From: Clostridium sp. | GTDB lineage: Bacteria > Bacillota > Clostridia > Lachnospirales > Lachnospiraceae | DNA: 64,000 nucleotides | Assembly: GCA_031275405.1 (NCBI GenBank) | Contig: JAISOV010000016.1 | Location: forward strand, 1-64,000 | Direction of reading: 5' to 3' | Shown here: one piece after another, positions 8,200 through 16,350 of the stretch | Layout of the letters: each line of letters starts with the position of its first letter | Numbering within the stretch: the first letter of the stretch is position 1 | The notes under the pieces: model-generated | What the model was told of the DNA's origin: nothing | The model's input: the letters and a program-made list of their open reading frames with translations, nothing else | Database searches by the model: none | Made by a program: the position numbers and the translations under genes

Positions 8200-9126
8200 A
8201 TGGACATCCTCGCTTTTGTGTTCTCCGGCGCCGGGATCCTGCTGATCCTGCGCCTCCCTCCCCGGCTGCTTGCGCATAGCCTGGGGCAGCTGGGGAGGCG
8301 CCTGTTCCAGGCTCCCGGAAGGGACCTGGCCGGCCGGATCCGGCTGGCCAGGCAGGACGGGCCGCCCGGAGGCCTCCGGGGGCTGGCCGCACAGGCCAGG
8401 GAGACGCTCTCCCTGACGGGGAAGGCCGGGGCCTTCCGCCGGCTCTGCGCGCTCTGCCTGCTCCTTTTTGCGGCAGGCGCGGCGTTCTCCCTGGCGCCCG
8501 GCAGCCCCCCGCTGCTTCCCCTCCTGGCTGCGGGCCTGCCGCTGGTACCTTCCTGCTATGTCGGCCACCTCTCCCGCGGCTACCGGAAGGCGCTTGTGCA
8601 GGAGCTGGAGACCGCCCTTTCAGCCGTCACGGCCAGCTACCTGCGCCCGGGCGCCACCTTCCTTGGCGCGGTGGAGGAAAACCTCCCCTACCTGCGTCCG
8701 CCGGCCGCCGCAGCCTTCCGGAAATTCGCGCTGCAGACGGACCTGGTCTCCAGCGACACCAGGGAAGCCCTCCGCAGGCTCAGGTCAGGCATCCGCCATC
8801 CGGTCTTCCACGAATGGGTCGATACCCTGATCCTGTGCATGGACGATGCGGAGAAGAAAGCCGCGCTGCCGGCCATCATCGAGAAGCTCTCTTATCTGCG
8901 TACGGCGCAGGGGGAACTGGACCTGACCCTGCGGGGGCCGTCCCAGGAATACCTCTGCCTGGCGCTGTTCCTGATCGCCCTCCTCCCGCTGTGCTGTCTC
9001 CTGCACAGCGGCTGGCGCGCCCTGATCGCCGGCACCCTGCTGGGAAAGGCGCTGGCAGCCCTGGTTGCCTCTGCCGTCCTGGCAACGGCGGCCAGGGTAG
9101 CCGGATACCGCAGGCCGCTGCTCTGA
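8200..9126 (+). CDS. tadB: TadB-like pilus platform membrane protein
   Basis: ATG 8200 starts 56 bases after tadA with AGAAAGGA upstream. The 308-residue protein has an N-terminal helix, a second hydrophobic block near residues 85-120 and a C-terminal pair of membrane segments (LCLALFLIALLPLCCLL and following), with a cytoplasmic GspF-like helical domain between them. This topology and its place before a second similar gene match TadB. The assignment rests on topology and gene order more than on sequence motifs. Confidence 0.65.
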   Translation: MDILAFVFSGAGILLILRLPPRLLAHSLGQLGRRLFQAPGRDLAGRIRLARQDGPPGGLRGLAAQARETLSLTGKAGAFRRLCALCLLLFAAGAAFSLAPGSPPLLPLLAAGLPLVPSCYVGHLSRGYRKALVQELETALSAVTASYLRPGATFLGAVEENLPYLRPPAAAAFRKFALQTDLVSSDTREALRRLRSGIRHPVFHEWVDTLILCMDDAEKKAALPAIIEKLSYLRTAQGELDLTLRGPSQEYLCLALFLIALLPLCCLLHSGWRALIAGTLLGKALAALVASAVLATAARVAGYRRPLL

Positions 9127-9200
9127 AGCGCCCTCAAAGAGGCGTCCGCATCCTGCCCTGCAGCTACGGGGCCTCCCCGGCCCCGCTGCCCGGCTCCTTA

Positions 9201-9235
9201 CGTACCGGAAGCGGGGGATGCCTGCGTCCGGTACG
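9201..9235. repeat. Inverted repeat between tadB and tadC
   Basis: CGTACCGGA at 9201-9209 and TCCGGTACG at 9227-9235 form a perfect 9-bp inverted repeat with a 17-base loop in the 143-base gap between tadB and tadC. It has no T tract, so it is not a standard terminator. An mRNA-stabilising or processing hairpin is possible. Confidence 0.5.
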
Positions 9236-9269
9236 CTCCCCAGGCCGCATGGCCGGAAAGGAAAGAACC

Positions 9270-10115
9270 ATGTACCCTCTTTTCTTCTTATCGCTTCCCG
9301 GGGCGCTCCTGGCCTGCGGGCTGTACCTCTGCGCCGCCCATCTGGCCCGTCTGCCCACACGCCGGGCCAGATGGGCGCTCCGGAAAGCGGCGGGCCGCCC
9401 CGGGAAGCCGTCCGCCACGCGCCTGATGCAGAGGGCCGCGCAGGGGCTGCTCCTGCTCCTTCCCAGCGCCTGGCAGGCCCAAGGCCCCAGGCGCCAGCTG
9501 ACGGACGCCATGGCGCGCCTGCTGTTTCCCGCCGCCCTGGGGCTGTCCCTTCTGCCCTTCGGCGGCCGTACCCGTCTCCTGGGGGCCCTCCCGCTCTGCT
9601 TCGCGGCGTTCCGGTTCTTCGGCATCCGCAGGCAGGCCGCGGATGCCGAGGCAGGCAGGCGGGAAGAGATCGAACGGGAGCTGCCCCGCTTCGTCGGCGT
9701 CCTGGCCGTGGCGCTTGCCTACAGCCGCGACGTCCCCCGGCTCCTGGAGAACTATGTCCGGCATCTGGAGACGCCGCTGGCTGGAGAGCTGCGCGCCGCC
9801 TTAGCCGACATGAACAGCGGCAGCTACGAGCAGGCGCTGCAGCGGCTGGACCTGCGCGTAGGCTCCCCCCTGCTCTCCCAGGCGCTGCGGGGCCTGCTCG
9901 GCGTGCTGCGGGGAGACGACGGCACCGCGTATTTCCGGCTGCTTGCGCATGACCTGCAGCAGCTGGAGCTGCAGAAGCTGAAAAAACAGGCGCAGGAACG
10001 CGTGCCGGGAATCAGGCGCTGCAGCGGCGTCCTGGCGGCGGTGTTCGTCGCCGTCACGCTGGCCGTCGCCGGAGCAGGCGCGCTGGAAGACGCCAGGAAG
10101 CTCTTCGGCCCGTGA
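9270..10115 (+). CDS. tadC: TadC-like pilus platform membrane protein
   Basis: ATG 9270 gives a 281-residue protein with an N-terminal membrane helix, a pair of hydrophobic segments near residues 90-120 (FPAALGLSLL, LLGALPLCFAAFRFFGI), a cytoplasmic helical domain resembling GspF (EIERELPRFVGVLAVALAYSR) and a C-terminal helix. The motif PRFVGVLAVALAYSRDVPRLLENY is of the type seen in TadC. It follows tadB in the same orientation. The pair forms the inner-membrane platform of Tad systems. Confidence 0.7.
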   Translation: MYPLFFLSLPGALLACGLYLCAAHLARLPTRRARWALRKAAGRPGKPSATRLMQRAAQGLLLLLPSAWQAQGPRRQLTDAMARLLFPAALGLSLLPFGGRTRLLGALPLCFAAFRFFGIRRQAADAEAGRREEIERELPRFVGVLAVALAYSRDVPRLLENYVRHLETPLAGELRAALADMNSGSYEQALQRLDLRVGSPLLSQALRGLLGVLRGDDGTAYFRLLAHDLQQLELQKLKKQAQERVPGIRRCSGVLAAVFVAVTLAVAGAGALEDARKLFGP

Positions 10116-10138
10116 CGGAAAAAGAAAGGAGGGCAGCC

Positions 10139-10561
10139 ATGGGAGCAGCGCCCCTGAAGAAAAAAAGATCCCTGCGGCAGGAGGAAGAGGGCGCCGGATA
10201 CTTAGACGCCGCGGTCTTCCTGTTCGTCGCCTGCCTTTCGGCAGCTTTCCTGGCCGTGCTCGCGCAGGTGTTCGTACAGAAATACAGCCTGGACCTGTTC
10301 GCCGCCAAGGCCATGCGGGCGGCGGAGATCGCCGGGAACACGGACGTCACGGGCGTGATCGACGCCCTGAAGGCCCGCACCGGGCTCGACCCTGTGGTCC
10401 GATGGAGCGCCTCCTACTACAGCGGCACCAAGGTGCAGCTCAATACGCAGATCCGCCTGACCCTGACGGCAGAGGCTGACATCGGCTTTTTTGCCTTCGG
10501 CTCCTTCCCGGTCCCCCTGCGCGCCCAGGCGACCGGGTACAGCGAGGTATATTACAAATGA
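10139..10561 (+). CDS. TadE-like pseudopilin (DUF4320-like)
   Basis: AAAGGAGGG ends five bases before ATG 10139, so this start is preferred over the GTG at 10112 that overlaps the tadC stop. The 140-residue protein has a basic leader to Gly18, then AGYLDAAVFLFVACL. Cleavage after Gly18 would put Asp23 at +5 instead of the usual Glu. One hydrophobic helix is followed by a C-terminal domain of about 100 residues. It resembles DUF4320 proteins of Clostridia conjugative elements and TadE minor pilins. Confidence 0.65.
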   Translation: MGAAPLKKKRSLRQEEEGAGYLDAAVFLFVACLSAAFLAVLAQVFVQKYSLDLFAAKAMRAAEIAGNTDVTGVIDALKARTGLDPVVRWSASYYSGTKVQLNTQIRLTLTAEADIGFFAFGSFPVPLRAQATGYSEVYYK

Positions 10562-11103
10562 GGCGGCGGCCGGGCTTTTTCGGCGACCGGCACGGCGCGG
10601 GGAGCCTGGCGGCGGCCCTCTTTTTTTTCTGTCTGCTGGCGGGCGCGCTGGGGATGGCGGAATACTTCCGGATCCTCCTGATCGCAGAGGGCGTCTCGGA
10701 CGCCGCCCAGGCGGCGGCCGTCTCCCTCCTGCAGGAGAACTGGGACGAGACTTACCAGGCGCGCCGCGAAGGCTACGCGGGAGCCTGGCAGGGGAAAGAG
10801 GGGGCCTGGCTGCCCGCCCTTGACACGGCGGACATCGCGCAGCGCATGGGGCAGACGCTCGGTGCCGTCCCGGCGGGCGGCGGATCCCTCTATGCCAAAT
10901 ACGAGGACGGCGGCAGCCTCCAGTTCCGCTACCGGCTCACCCGCCTGGCCGTCTCAAACGCTCCGCTGGCGCCTGCGGACGGGGGCGGCGTCTCCGCGGA
11001 CGTCTCCCTCCTGCTGGAGGTCCCCTGGTGGGGCGGCCTGTGGCGGGCCCCTCCCCTGGTGATGCCCCTTGCCGTGTCCGCAAGGTACCTGCCCAGGTTC
11101 TGA
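10558..11103 (+). CDS. TadE/TadG-like minor pseudopilin
   Basis: The 181-residue product overlaps its upstream neighbour by four bases. Its basic N-terminus ends in Gly13, followed by AGSLAAALFFFCLLAGALGMAEYF, a prepilin-like helix with Ala at the +5 position. Loss of the +5 acidic residue is known for tip-located pseudopilins such as GspK. The rest is an extracellular-type domain ending in a hydrophobic strand-rich tail. It is the last gene of the Tad-like locus. Confidence 0.6.
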   Translation: MRRRPGFFGDRHGAGSLAAALFFFCLLAGALGMAEYFRILLIAEGVSDAAQAAAVSLLQENWDETYQARREGYAGAWQGKEGAWLPALDTADIAQRMGQTLGAVPAGGGSLYAKYEDGGSLQFRYRLTRLAVSNAPLAPADGGGVSADVSLLLEVPWWGGLWRAPPLVMPLAVSARYLPRF

Positions 11104-11141
11104 GGCCTCCTGCCTACAAAAGGGGCCGAAAGGCTCTGTAG

Positions 11142-11187
11142 ATAACGTGCGTTATGTACAGAGCCTGTATAAATAACATATGTTGTT
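11142..11187. promoter_or_regulatory. Palindromic operator pair upstream of primase-like gene
   Basis: ATAACGTGCGTTAT at 11142-11155 and AATAACATATGTTGTT at 11172-11187 are near-palindromes of the same type, centred 31 bases apart and just upstream of the ribosome binding site (AGAAAGGACG) of the gene at 11206. The second belongs to a family found twice more in the element (12282-12297 and 35969-35986). Binding by an ICE-encoded regulator is inference. Confidence 0.6.
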
Positions 11188-11205
11188 CACAGAAAGGACG
11201 CTACG

Positions 11206-12168
11206 ATGCCATACATCGATCCGGAGGTGGTCCTGCAGGCCAGACAGATGGACCTGCTGACCTACCTCGAAAGCTACGAACCCGGGGAGCTGGCGCGGGC
11301 GGGCGGCAACGTCTACTGTACCCGTACCCATGACAGCCTGAAGATCAGCAACGGGAAATGGTGCTGGCACAGCCGGGGGATCGGCGGGCGCAGCGCGCTC
11401 GACTACCTGGTCAAGGTCCGGGGGATGGGCTTCCTGGAAGCGGTGGAGCAGATCATGGGGCGGGCGGCGCTGCAGCCGCCTGCTGCCATATCCAGGCCGA
11501 AAGAGCCGCCCAGGCCCTTCGCCCTGCCGCAGGAGGACGGCGGCATTTCCGAGGTGGAACGCTACCTGCACGGCAGGCGCGGGATCAGCCGCGATGTCAT
11601 CCGTTCCTGCGCCGGCCTGCGGATGCTTTACCAGACCCGGAACAGAGGCTATGCCAATGCCGTTTTTGTCGGTTATGACAAGGACAGAACCCCGCGCTAC
11701 GCAGGCCTGCGCGGGACCGTCGGCAGCTTCAAGGGGGACGCGCCCGGGAGCGACAAACGCTATTCCTTCGCCCTGCCCGGCGGGGGCAGGAGCCTGCACC
11801 TGTTCGAGTCCGCTATCGACCTGCTCTCGTTCGCGACGCTTGAAGGGGCCAGGGTCCCGGACCTTTCCGGCGGCGACCTGCTTTCGCTTTCAGGCGTATA
11901 CCGGCCCGGGCGGACTGCCGGGGGAAGCGCCCTGCCGCCCGCGCTCACGCGCTACCTCGCCGACCATCCCGAAATCAGGGGCATCCATCTGCACCTGGAC
12001 AGCGACCCTGCGGGGCGGCTGGCCACCCAGGCCATCCTGGAGGCCCTGCCCGCGGGATACACGGCCACGGACGAGCCGCCGCCTTCCGGCAAGGACTACA
12101 ACGATTCCCTCTGCGACCGCCTCAGGCTCCCCCGGACGCCCCAGGCCAGGCAGGATCCTGCGCGGTGA
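11206..12168 (+). CDS. DUF3991/toprim primase-like protein
   Basis: The N-terminus (residues 1-90) resembles the CHC2 zinc-finger region of DNA primases, with YCTRTHDSLKISNGKWCWHS. After a linker comes a toprim-like domain with the acidic residues FESAIDLLS and LHLDSDPAGR typical of the DxD motif. Proteins of this kind are standard in Clostridia ICEs and are thought to help replicate or process transferred single-stranded DNA. It stands alone between two copies of the palindromic operator, apart from the Tad-like operon on its left. Confidence 0.75.
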   Translation: MPYIDPEVVLQARQMDLLTYLESYEPGELARAGGNVYCTRTHDSLKISNGKWCWHSRGIGGRSALDYLVKVRGMGFLEAVEQIMGRAALQPPAAISRPKEPPRPFALPQEDGGISEVERYLHGRRGISRDVIRSCAGLRMLYQTRNRGYANAVFVGYDKDRTPRYAGLRGTVGSFKGDAPGSDKRYSFALPGGGRSLHLFESAIDLLSFATLEGARVPDLSGGDLLSLSGVYRPGRTAGGSALPPALTRYLADHPEIRGIHLHLDSDPAGRLATQAILEALPAGYTATDEPPPSGKDYNDSLCDRLRLPRTPQARQDPAR

Positions 12169-12281
12169 GCTTCCTTCTGCGTAAGTAGAACGGCTCCGCG
12201 CATCCGGCAGAAACAGCCGGACGGAATCTCCCGCCGCGCAGGGGCCGCTTCCCTTCTCCGGCGCCCCTGGGGGCCACGTGA

Positions 12282-12297
12282 AATATCATATGTTATT
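12282..12297. promoter_or_regulatory. Palindromic operator copy 2
   Basis: AATATCATATGTTATT differs from the perfect palindrome AATAACATATGTTATT by one base. It lies in the 309-base gap between the primase-like gene and mobC, upstream of the probable oriT, where a regulator could control the mobilisation genes. Confidence 0.55.
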
Positions 12298-12392
12298 TTA
12301 TTCTTCCCCAGGCGGTCCGGCCCTGGGAGACGCGGCCTGCTTTCTGAAATTTTTCCCAGCCTTTTTTTGCATGCACTATACCAGCAAGCAAC

Positions 12393-12448
12393 GCCCTTTG
12401 GGGACAAAGGGCGGCTTGTTAGGGGGAAAATCCCCCTAATACCCCTTG
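12393..12448 (+). other. oriT: Probable origin of transfer (oriT)
   Basis: Two stem-loops lie immediately upstream of mobC. GCCCTTTG (12393-12400) pairs with CAAAGGGC (12405-12412), and TTAGGGGGA (12419-12427) pairs with TCCCCCTAA (12431-12439), followed by TACCCCTTGG. Paired hairpins beside MobC and a MOBP relaxase are the usual layout of oriT, and the C-rich TAATACCCC stretch is a candidate nick region. The nick site itself cannot be assigned from sequence alone. Confidence 0.6.
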
Positions 12449-12477
12449 GAAAATCTGAACCGAAAGGAAGTCTGGCC

Positions 12478-12876
12478 ATGCACGACAGAAGCATTGAAAT
12501 CAAGTTTCGGCTGAACAAAAAAGAAGCGGAAACGCTTAACGAGCGCGTGAAGAAAAGCGGCATTTCACGCGAGAGCTATCTGCGCCATCTCATCAATGGC
12601 CTTGTCCCCACAGACGCGCCGGCACCCGACTACCACGCCATGATGAGGGAACTCCACGGCATCGGCAACAACCTGAACCAGATCGCGCAGAAAGCCCATG
12701 TGCTGAATGTCATGGACGTGGGGCGGTACGATGAGGCGGTCAAGTCTCTTGACAGAGCCGTCCTGGATATCACGAACGCCGCCATGCTGCCGAGGGAACT
12801 GACGGGGACCCCGCAGAGTCCGAAGGCTTTGTGGGGAAAGGAGCAGCCCCGAAGCGAACAGCGAAGGGTGCTGTGA
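12478..12876 (+). CDS. mobC: MobC-like relaxosome accessory protein
   Basis: ATG 12478 follows GAAAGGAAG. The 132-residue protein begins with a ribbon-helix-helix-like segment (IEIKFRLNKKEAETLNERVKKSG, then SRESYLRHLI) and continues with ELHGIGNNLNQIAQKAH, the signature of the MobC family. MobC binds oriT and helps the relaxase open DNA. The gene lies between the probable oriT and the relaxase gene, five bases before the latter. Confidence 0.85.
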   Translation: MHDRSIEIKFRLNKKEAETLNERVKKSGISRESYLRHLINGLVPTDAPAPDYHAMMRELHGIGNNLNQIAQKAHVLNVMDVGRYDEAVKSLDRAVLDITNAAMLPRELTGTPQSPKALWGKEQPRSEQRRVL

Positions 12877-12880
12877 CGCG

Positions 12881-14302
12881 ATGGCGGCCACCTCGATATG
12901 GGCGGTCAAGGGCTGGCTCGGCAAGGTAGTGGTGTATATTGAAAATCCCGATAAAACCGAGAACCCCGCCTGCTTTGAAAAAGACGGCATGACGGACGGG
13001 CAGGCACAGGGGCTTTCAGATGTGATCGACTACGCCGTGCAGACGAAAAAGACCGTGGAGCGGACGCATGATGAAAGCGCGGAAACCATGCAGCGGTTTG
13101 TTTCGGGGATCGACTGCCGCGTTCCCATCGCCCGCGAGCAGATGATGGCGGTCAAAGAGAAATTCGGCAAGACGGGCGGCGTTATGGCTTATCACGGCTA
13201 TCAGTCATTCGCCCCCGGTGAAGCCACGCCGGAAACGGCGCACGAAATCGGCGTGAAGCTGGCGGAACGTCTCTGGGGCGGCAGACATCAGGTGATTGTC
13301 GCTACGCATCTGGACAAATCCAGCCACCTCCACAACCACTTTGTCGTCAACACCGTTTCGTGGGTGGACGGAATCCGATACCACCGCACCGGAAAGGATT
13401 ACCGCGATATGCAGCAGGAATCCGATAAGCTGTGCCGCGAGCACGGGCTTTCGGTGATCGAGGAACCGGGGCGCGGCAAGTCCAGGCACTACAGCGAATG
13501 GAAGGCCGAAAAGGACGGCAGGACCACCTACCGCAGACTGGTGAAAACCGACGTTGACCGGGCGATTGCCGGATCCATGACCGAGCGGCAGTTCTGGGAC
13601 GCGATAAAGAAAATGGGCTATCACGTGAAAACGGGACAGGACATCACCCTGCGCCCGGAGGGCAAAGACAGAGGGCTGAAGCTCCTGCGGAACTTCGGCG
13701 GGGATTATTCCATCGAGGGCATCCGAAAACGGATACTGGCGAACACCTGCCCACAGCGGCTGGTACCCCCGGCAGAACCGCCGCCCAAGCGGCACACACT
13801 CAAAGGCAGCATCAAAACGGCACGGAGGATGACAGGGCTGCGCGCCCTGTATTTTTCTTACCTGTATAAGATGGGCGTCCTGCCGAAGAACCGGGAGCCG
13901 AACCCGAACAAGGCCTACTTCCTGTTCCGCGAGGACATCCGATTTATCCAGGACATTTCAAAGGAGACCCGCCTGTTAGTCAGGCACGGCATCGACACCG
14001 CCGAGCAATTGACCGCCCACAAGGACGGACTGACAGACCAGATTGCTTCCCTGTCCTGCGACCGAAAACAGCTGCGCTGTCAATCGCGGAATATGCGGGA
14101 CGAGGACAAGTTAAAAGCGCTCAAAGGCGACCTTGCCGCCTTGTCAGCCAAAATCGGCGAACTGCGAAGGGAGGTGAGGTTATGTGAGGACATAGAAAAG
14201 CGCTCAGCGGATATGAAAGAAAAAATCCGCATTGCCGCAGAGGAACAGAAACCGACCGGAGAGGAGGGCAGACAGCATGGCAAATCCAGGGGATGCCGCT
14301 GA
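12881..14302 (+). CDS. MOBP-type relaxase
   Basis: The 473-residue protein carries the histidine triad motif HLDKSSHLHNHFVVN near residue 146 that coordinates the metal, with candidate catalytic tyrosines upstream (Tyr in DYAVQTKK, MAYHGYQSF). This is the MobA/VirD2-like relaxase fold that nicks oriT and pilots the strand. A zinc-independent C-terminal half (from about residue 300) is helical and probably contacts the coupling protein. The start ATG 12881 lies just after the mobC stop. Confidence 0.88.
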   Translation: MAATSIWAVKGWLGKVVVYIENPDKTENPACFEKDGMTDGQAQGLSDVIDYAVQTKKTVERTHDESAETMQRFVSGIDCRVPIAREQMMAVKEKFGKTGGVMAYHGYQSFAPGEATPETAHEIGVKLAERLWGGRHQVIVATHLDKSSHLHNHFVVNTVSWVDGIRYHRTGKDYRDMQQESDKLCREHGLSVIEEPGRGKSRHYSEWKAEKDGRTTYRRLVKTDVDRAIAGSMTERQFWDAIKKMGYHVKTGQDITLRPEGKDRGLKLLRNFGGDYSIEGIRKRILANTCPQRLVPPAEPPPKRHTLKGSIKTARRMTGLRALYFSYLYKMGVLPKNREPNPNKAYFLFREDIRFIQDISKETRLLVRHGIDTAEQLTAHKDGLTDQIASLSCDRKQLRCQSRNMRDEDKLKALKGDLAALSAKIGELRREVRLCEDIEKRSADMKEKIRIAAEEQKPTGEEGRQHGKSRGCR

Positions 14303-15173
14303 ACAGCTGATACACATCATACTGGAGGGCATCGAATTCACCGCCAGGATCAGCGGCGCGGCGGCAAAGGAAATCGCCACGTTCCTCGTGGCGGCGCTCA
14401 AAGACAAAGAGGGCGCCTTGAAGACCAAGGGGAAGGCACGGCTGGCCTCGATGCTCAGATCCGGCAAGGCGCTGGAGGTTTTTTCGGTGAAGAACAGCGA
14501 CCTGGCGGCTTTCGCACGGGAAGCCAGGCGCTACGGCATCGTCTACTGCCTCCTGCGCAGCCGCAGGAACGCCCCGGACGGCCTGTGCGACCTGATGGTC
14601 AAGGCCGAGGACGCGCCCCGGATCAGCCGCGTGGTGGAGCGTCTCAGATTCGCCACGGTGGACAGGGCGGAAATCGAAAGCGAAATCATCCAGGCCAAAG
14701 CCGGGAAAGCACAGGGCGGACAGGCGGAGGCCGGCACAGGAGAGCCCGCGCCGGACAGAAACGATACCGAAAAGCTGCTTGACGACTTTCTGGGGACGCC
14801 GGAGGGAAAGGCCGCGCCAGGAAAACAGCCGGAAACAGAAAAGCCGGGCGCTGCAGAAGCCACGCCCGCAAAGGACACACCGCTGGACCCCGGAGCGGCA
14901 GAGACGGAAGAATCCCGTCCGTCCGAGCCTATCTCCGGGAGCAGAAGCAGGTCCGCAGGGGGTACTTCGGCTAAGCCGTCCGTCAGGGAAGCGCTGCGGG
15001 AAATCAGGGCGGCACGGAAACCAAAAGAAGCGGACGCGCCGGCGCTGGACGGCAAGGCGGCTCCGGATCAGCCCAGGACGCAGGAGGCGGCGCACAGACA
15101 GCCGCAGGCCGACGCCAGGCCCAGATCAAAAAAATACAAAGAGAGAGAGGTAACGCACAATAGCAGATTATGA
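14277..15173 (+). CDS. PcfB-like (DUF3801) conjugation protein
   Basis: ATG 14277 has GAGGAGGG 7 bases upstream and overlaps the relaxase end. The first 145 residues contain AAEQLIHIILEGIEFTARISG and VFSVKNSDLAAFAREARRYGIVYCLL, typical of the PcfB/DUF3801 family that couples relaxosome and coupling protein in pCF10-like systems. Residues 150-298 are Pro/Glu/Lys-rich and low complexity. The stop codon overlaps the presumed start region of the next gene. Confidence 0.75.
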   Translation: MANPGDAAEQLIHIILEGIEFTARISGAAAKEIATFLVAALKDKEGALKTKGKARLASMLRSGKALEVFSVKNSDLAAFAREARRYGIVYCLLRSRRNAPDGLCDLMVKAEDAPRISRVVERLRFATVDRAEIESEIIQAKAGKAQGGQAEAGTGEPAPDRNDTEKLLDDFLGTPEGKAAPGKQPETEKPGAAEATPAKDTPLDPGAAETEESRPSEPISGSRSRSAGGTSAKPSVREALREIRAARKPKEADAPALDGKAAPDQPRTQEAAHRQPQADARPRSKKYKEREVTHNSRL

Positions 15174-16092
15174 TGATTTACTGGACAGCCCGCCTGCCGG
15201 GCAGGAGAAGGGCGCGCCGCAGCCTTCCAAGGCCGAATACGCGGCGAGAAAGAAAGCCGAGCGCGAGGAGATCTTCGGGCTGTCCGACCGGACCGCGCAG
15301 GACGTGGCGGGCGACGGCGGCAGATTCCAGGCGTTCCTTGACCTGCAGGCGCGGCTTAGCCGTTACAGCGCGGTCAACGCCCTGCTGGCCTTCGCGCAGA
15401 ATCCCGCCGCCTCACGCCTTGGAGATTTTGACTGCTGGAAGCGGCAGAACTGCTCCGTGAGGCCGGGGCAGACGGCAATCTCCATCCTGGAGCCGCACGA
15501 GTACACCAAAGACGACGGCACCCCCGGCACAGGCTACAACGTCAAGAAGGTGTTCGACATCTCACAGGTGGACACCAGCAGGCTGAAGAACACGCCGCCG
15601 CCCCGTCACGTCCCAATCACCCATGTGGACACAGGCGAGTGGACCGTCGGCGCCAAGCGCCGGCTCCTGGGCGCGCTTGCTTCCAAAGCCCCGGTAAAGA
15701 TCACGGGCGTGGACGGGCTGCCCGACGGCCTCGACGTGATGTACGACCCGCAGACAGAGAGCATTTCCGTCCGCAGGGGCATGGAGTTTGCAGATACCTT
15801 CCGCGCCGTGGCGCAGGGGCTTGCCTACGCAGACCTCACCACGGGGGCGGATACGCAGGCCGACCCGCACTTCTCTGCCTATTGCGCGTCTTACCTGCTC
15901 TGCAGGCAGTACGGCGTGGACACGCAGGGCTTTTCGTTCGCATCCGCGCCCGGACTGCTTGCCGGCATGGATGCGCAGGAGGTCAAGGACGGGCTTTCGC
16001 AGATCCGATCCGCTGCCGAAAACATCTCCGGGCGCATTGCGCGGCAGCTTGCGGCGCAGGGAAAGGCGGCGAGGAATGACAGCGCAAAATAG
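15160..16092 (+). CDS. ArdC-like N-terminal domain protein with unusual start
   Basis: The frame is open from 15154. Coding potential extends back to IADYDDLLDSPPAGQEKG, which looks like the normal N-terminus of this ICE family, but the codon in start position (15160) is ATA, with GAGAGAGG 9 bases upstream. The first ordinary start is GTG 15304, giving 262 residues from MAGDGGRFQAFLDLQ. The protein has the ArdC-like single-strand DNA-binding pattern (SAVNALLAFAQNPAASRLGDFDCWK, AISILEPHEY) and probably protects transferred DNA. It belongs to the relaxase-pcfB operon. Confidence 0.65.
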   Translation: MADYDDLLDSPPAGQEKGAPQPSKAEYAARKKAEREEIFGLSDRTAQDVAGDGGRFQAFLDLQARLSRYSAVNALLAFAQNPAASRLGDFDCWKRQNCSVRPGQTAISILEPHEYTKDDGTPGTGYNVKKVFDISQVDTSRLKNTPPPRHVPITHVDTGEWTVGAKRRLLGALASKAPVKITGVDGLPDGLDVMYDPQTESISVRRGMEFADTFRAVAQGLAYADLTTGADTQADPHFSAYCASYLLCRQYGVDTQGFSFASAPGLLAGMDAQEVKDGLSQIRSAAENISGRIARQLAAQGKAARNDSAK

Positions 16093-16164
16093 GCAAGATA
16101 GAAGCCCAGGAAGGGCGCTTTCGGGGGATGGAGAAATGCCACGCTGGAAAGGAGCTGCCGGACG

Positions 16165-16350
16165 ATGAAAAAGGGAACCGTGACGGTCGCGCTGGACCCC
16201 TATGAAGAAGGCGCGGTCATTACCGCCTTGAACGAGCTGCGGAACAAGGCGCTTGCAAGGAAAGAACCCACCGACTCTGTAGACGACCTGCTGCTCAAGA
16301 TCCTCCATGCCCCGCGGCGAAAAGGGAGGGCGCAGGATGAAGCGAGATAG
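16165..16350 (+). CDS. Small conserved ICE protein (61 aa)
   Basis: GGAAAGGAG lies upstream of ATG 16165. The product begins KKGTVTVALDPYEEGAVITALNELRNK, a strand-helix layout often seen in short proteins encoded just before the coupling protein in this ICE type. It overlaps the coupling protein start by 14 bases. The function is unknown. Confidence 0.6.
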   Translation: MKKGTVTVALDPYEEGAVITALNELRNKALARKEPTDSVDDLLLKILHAPRRKGRAQDEAR

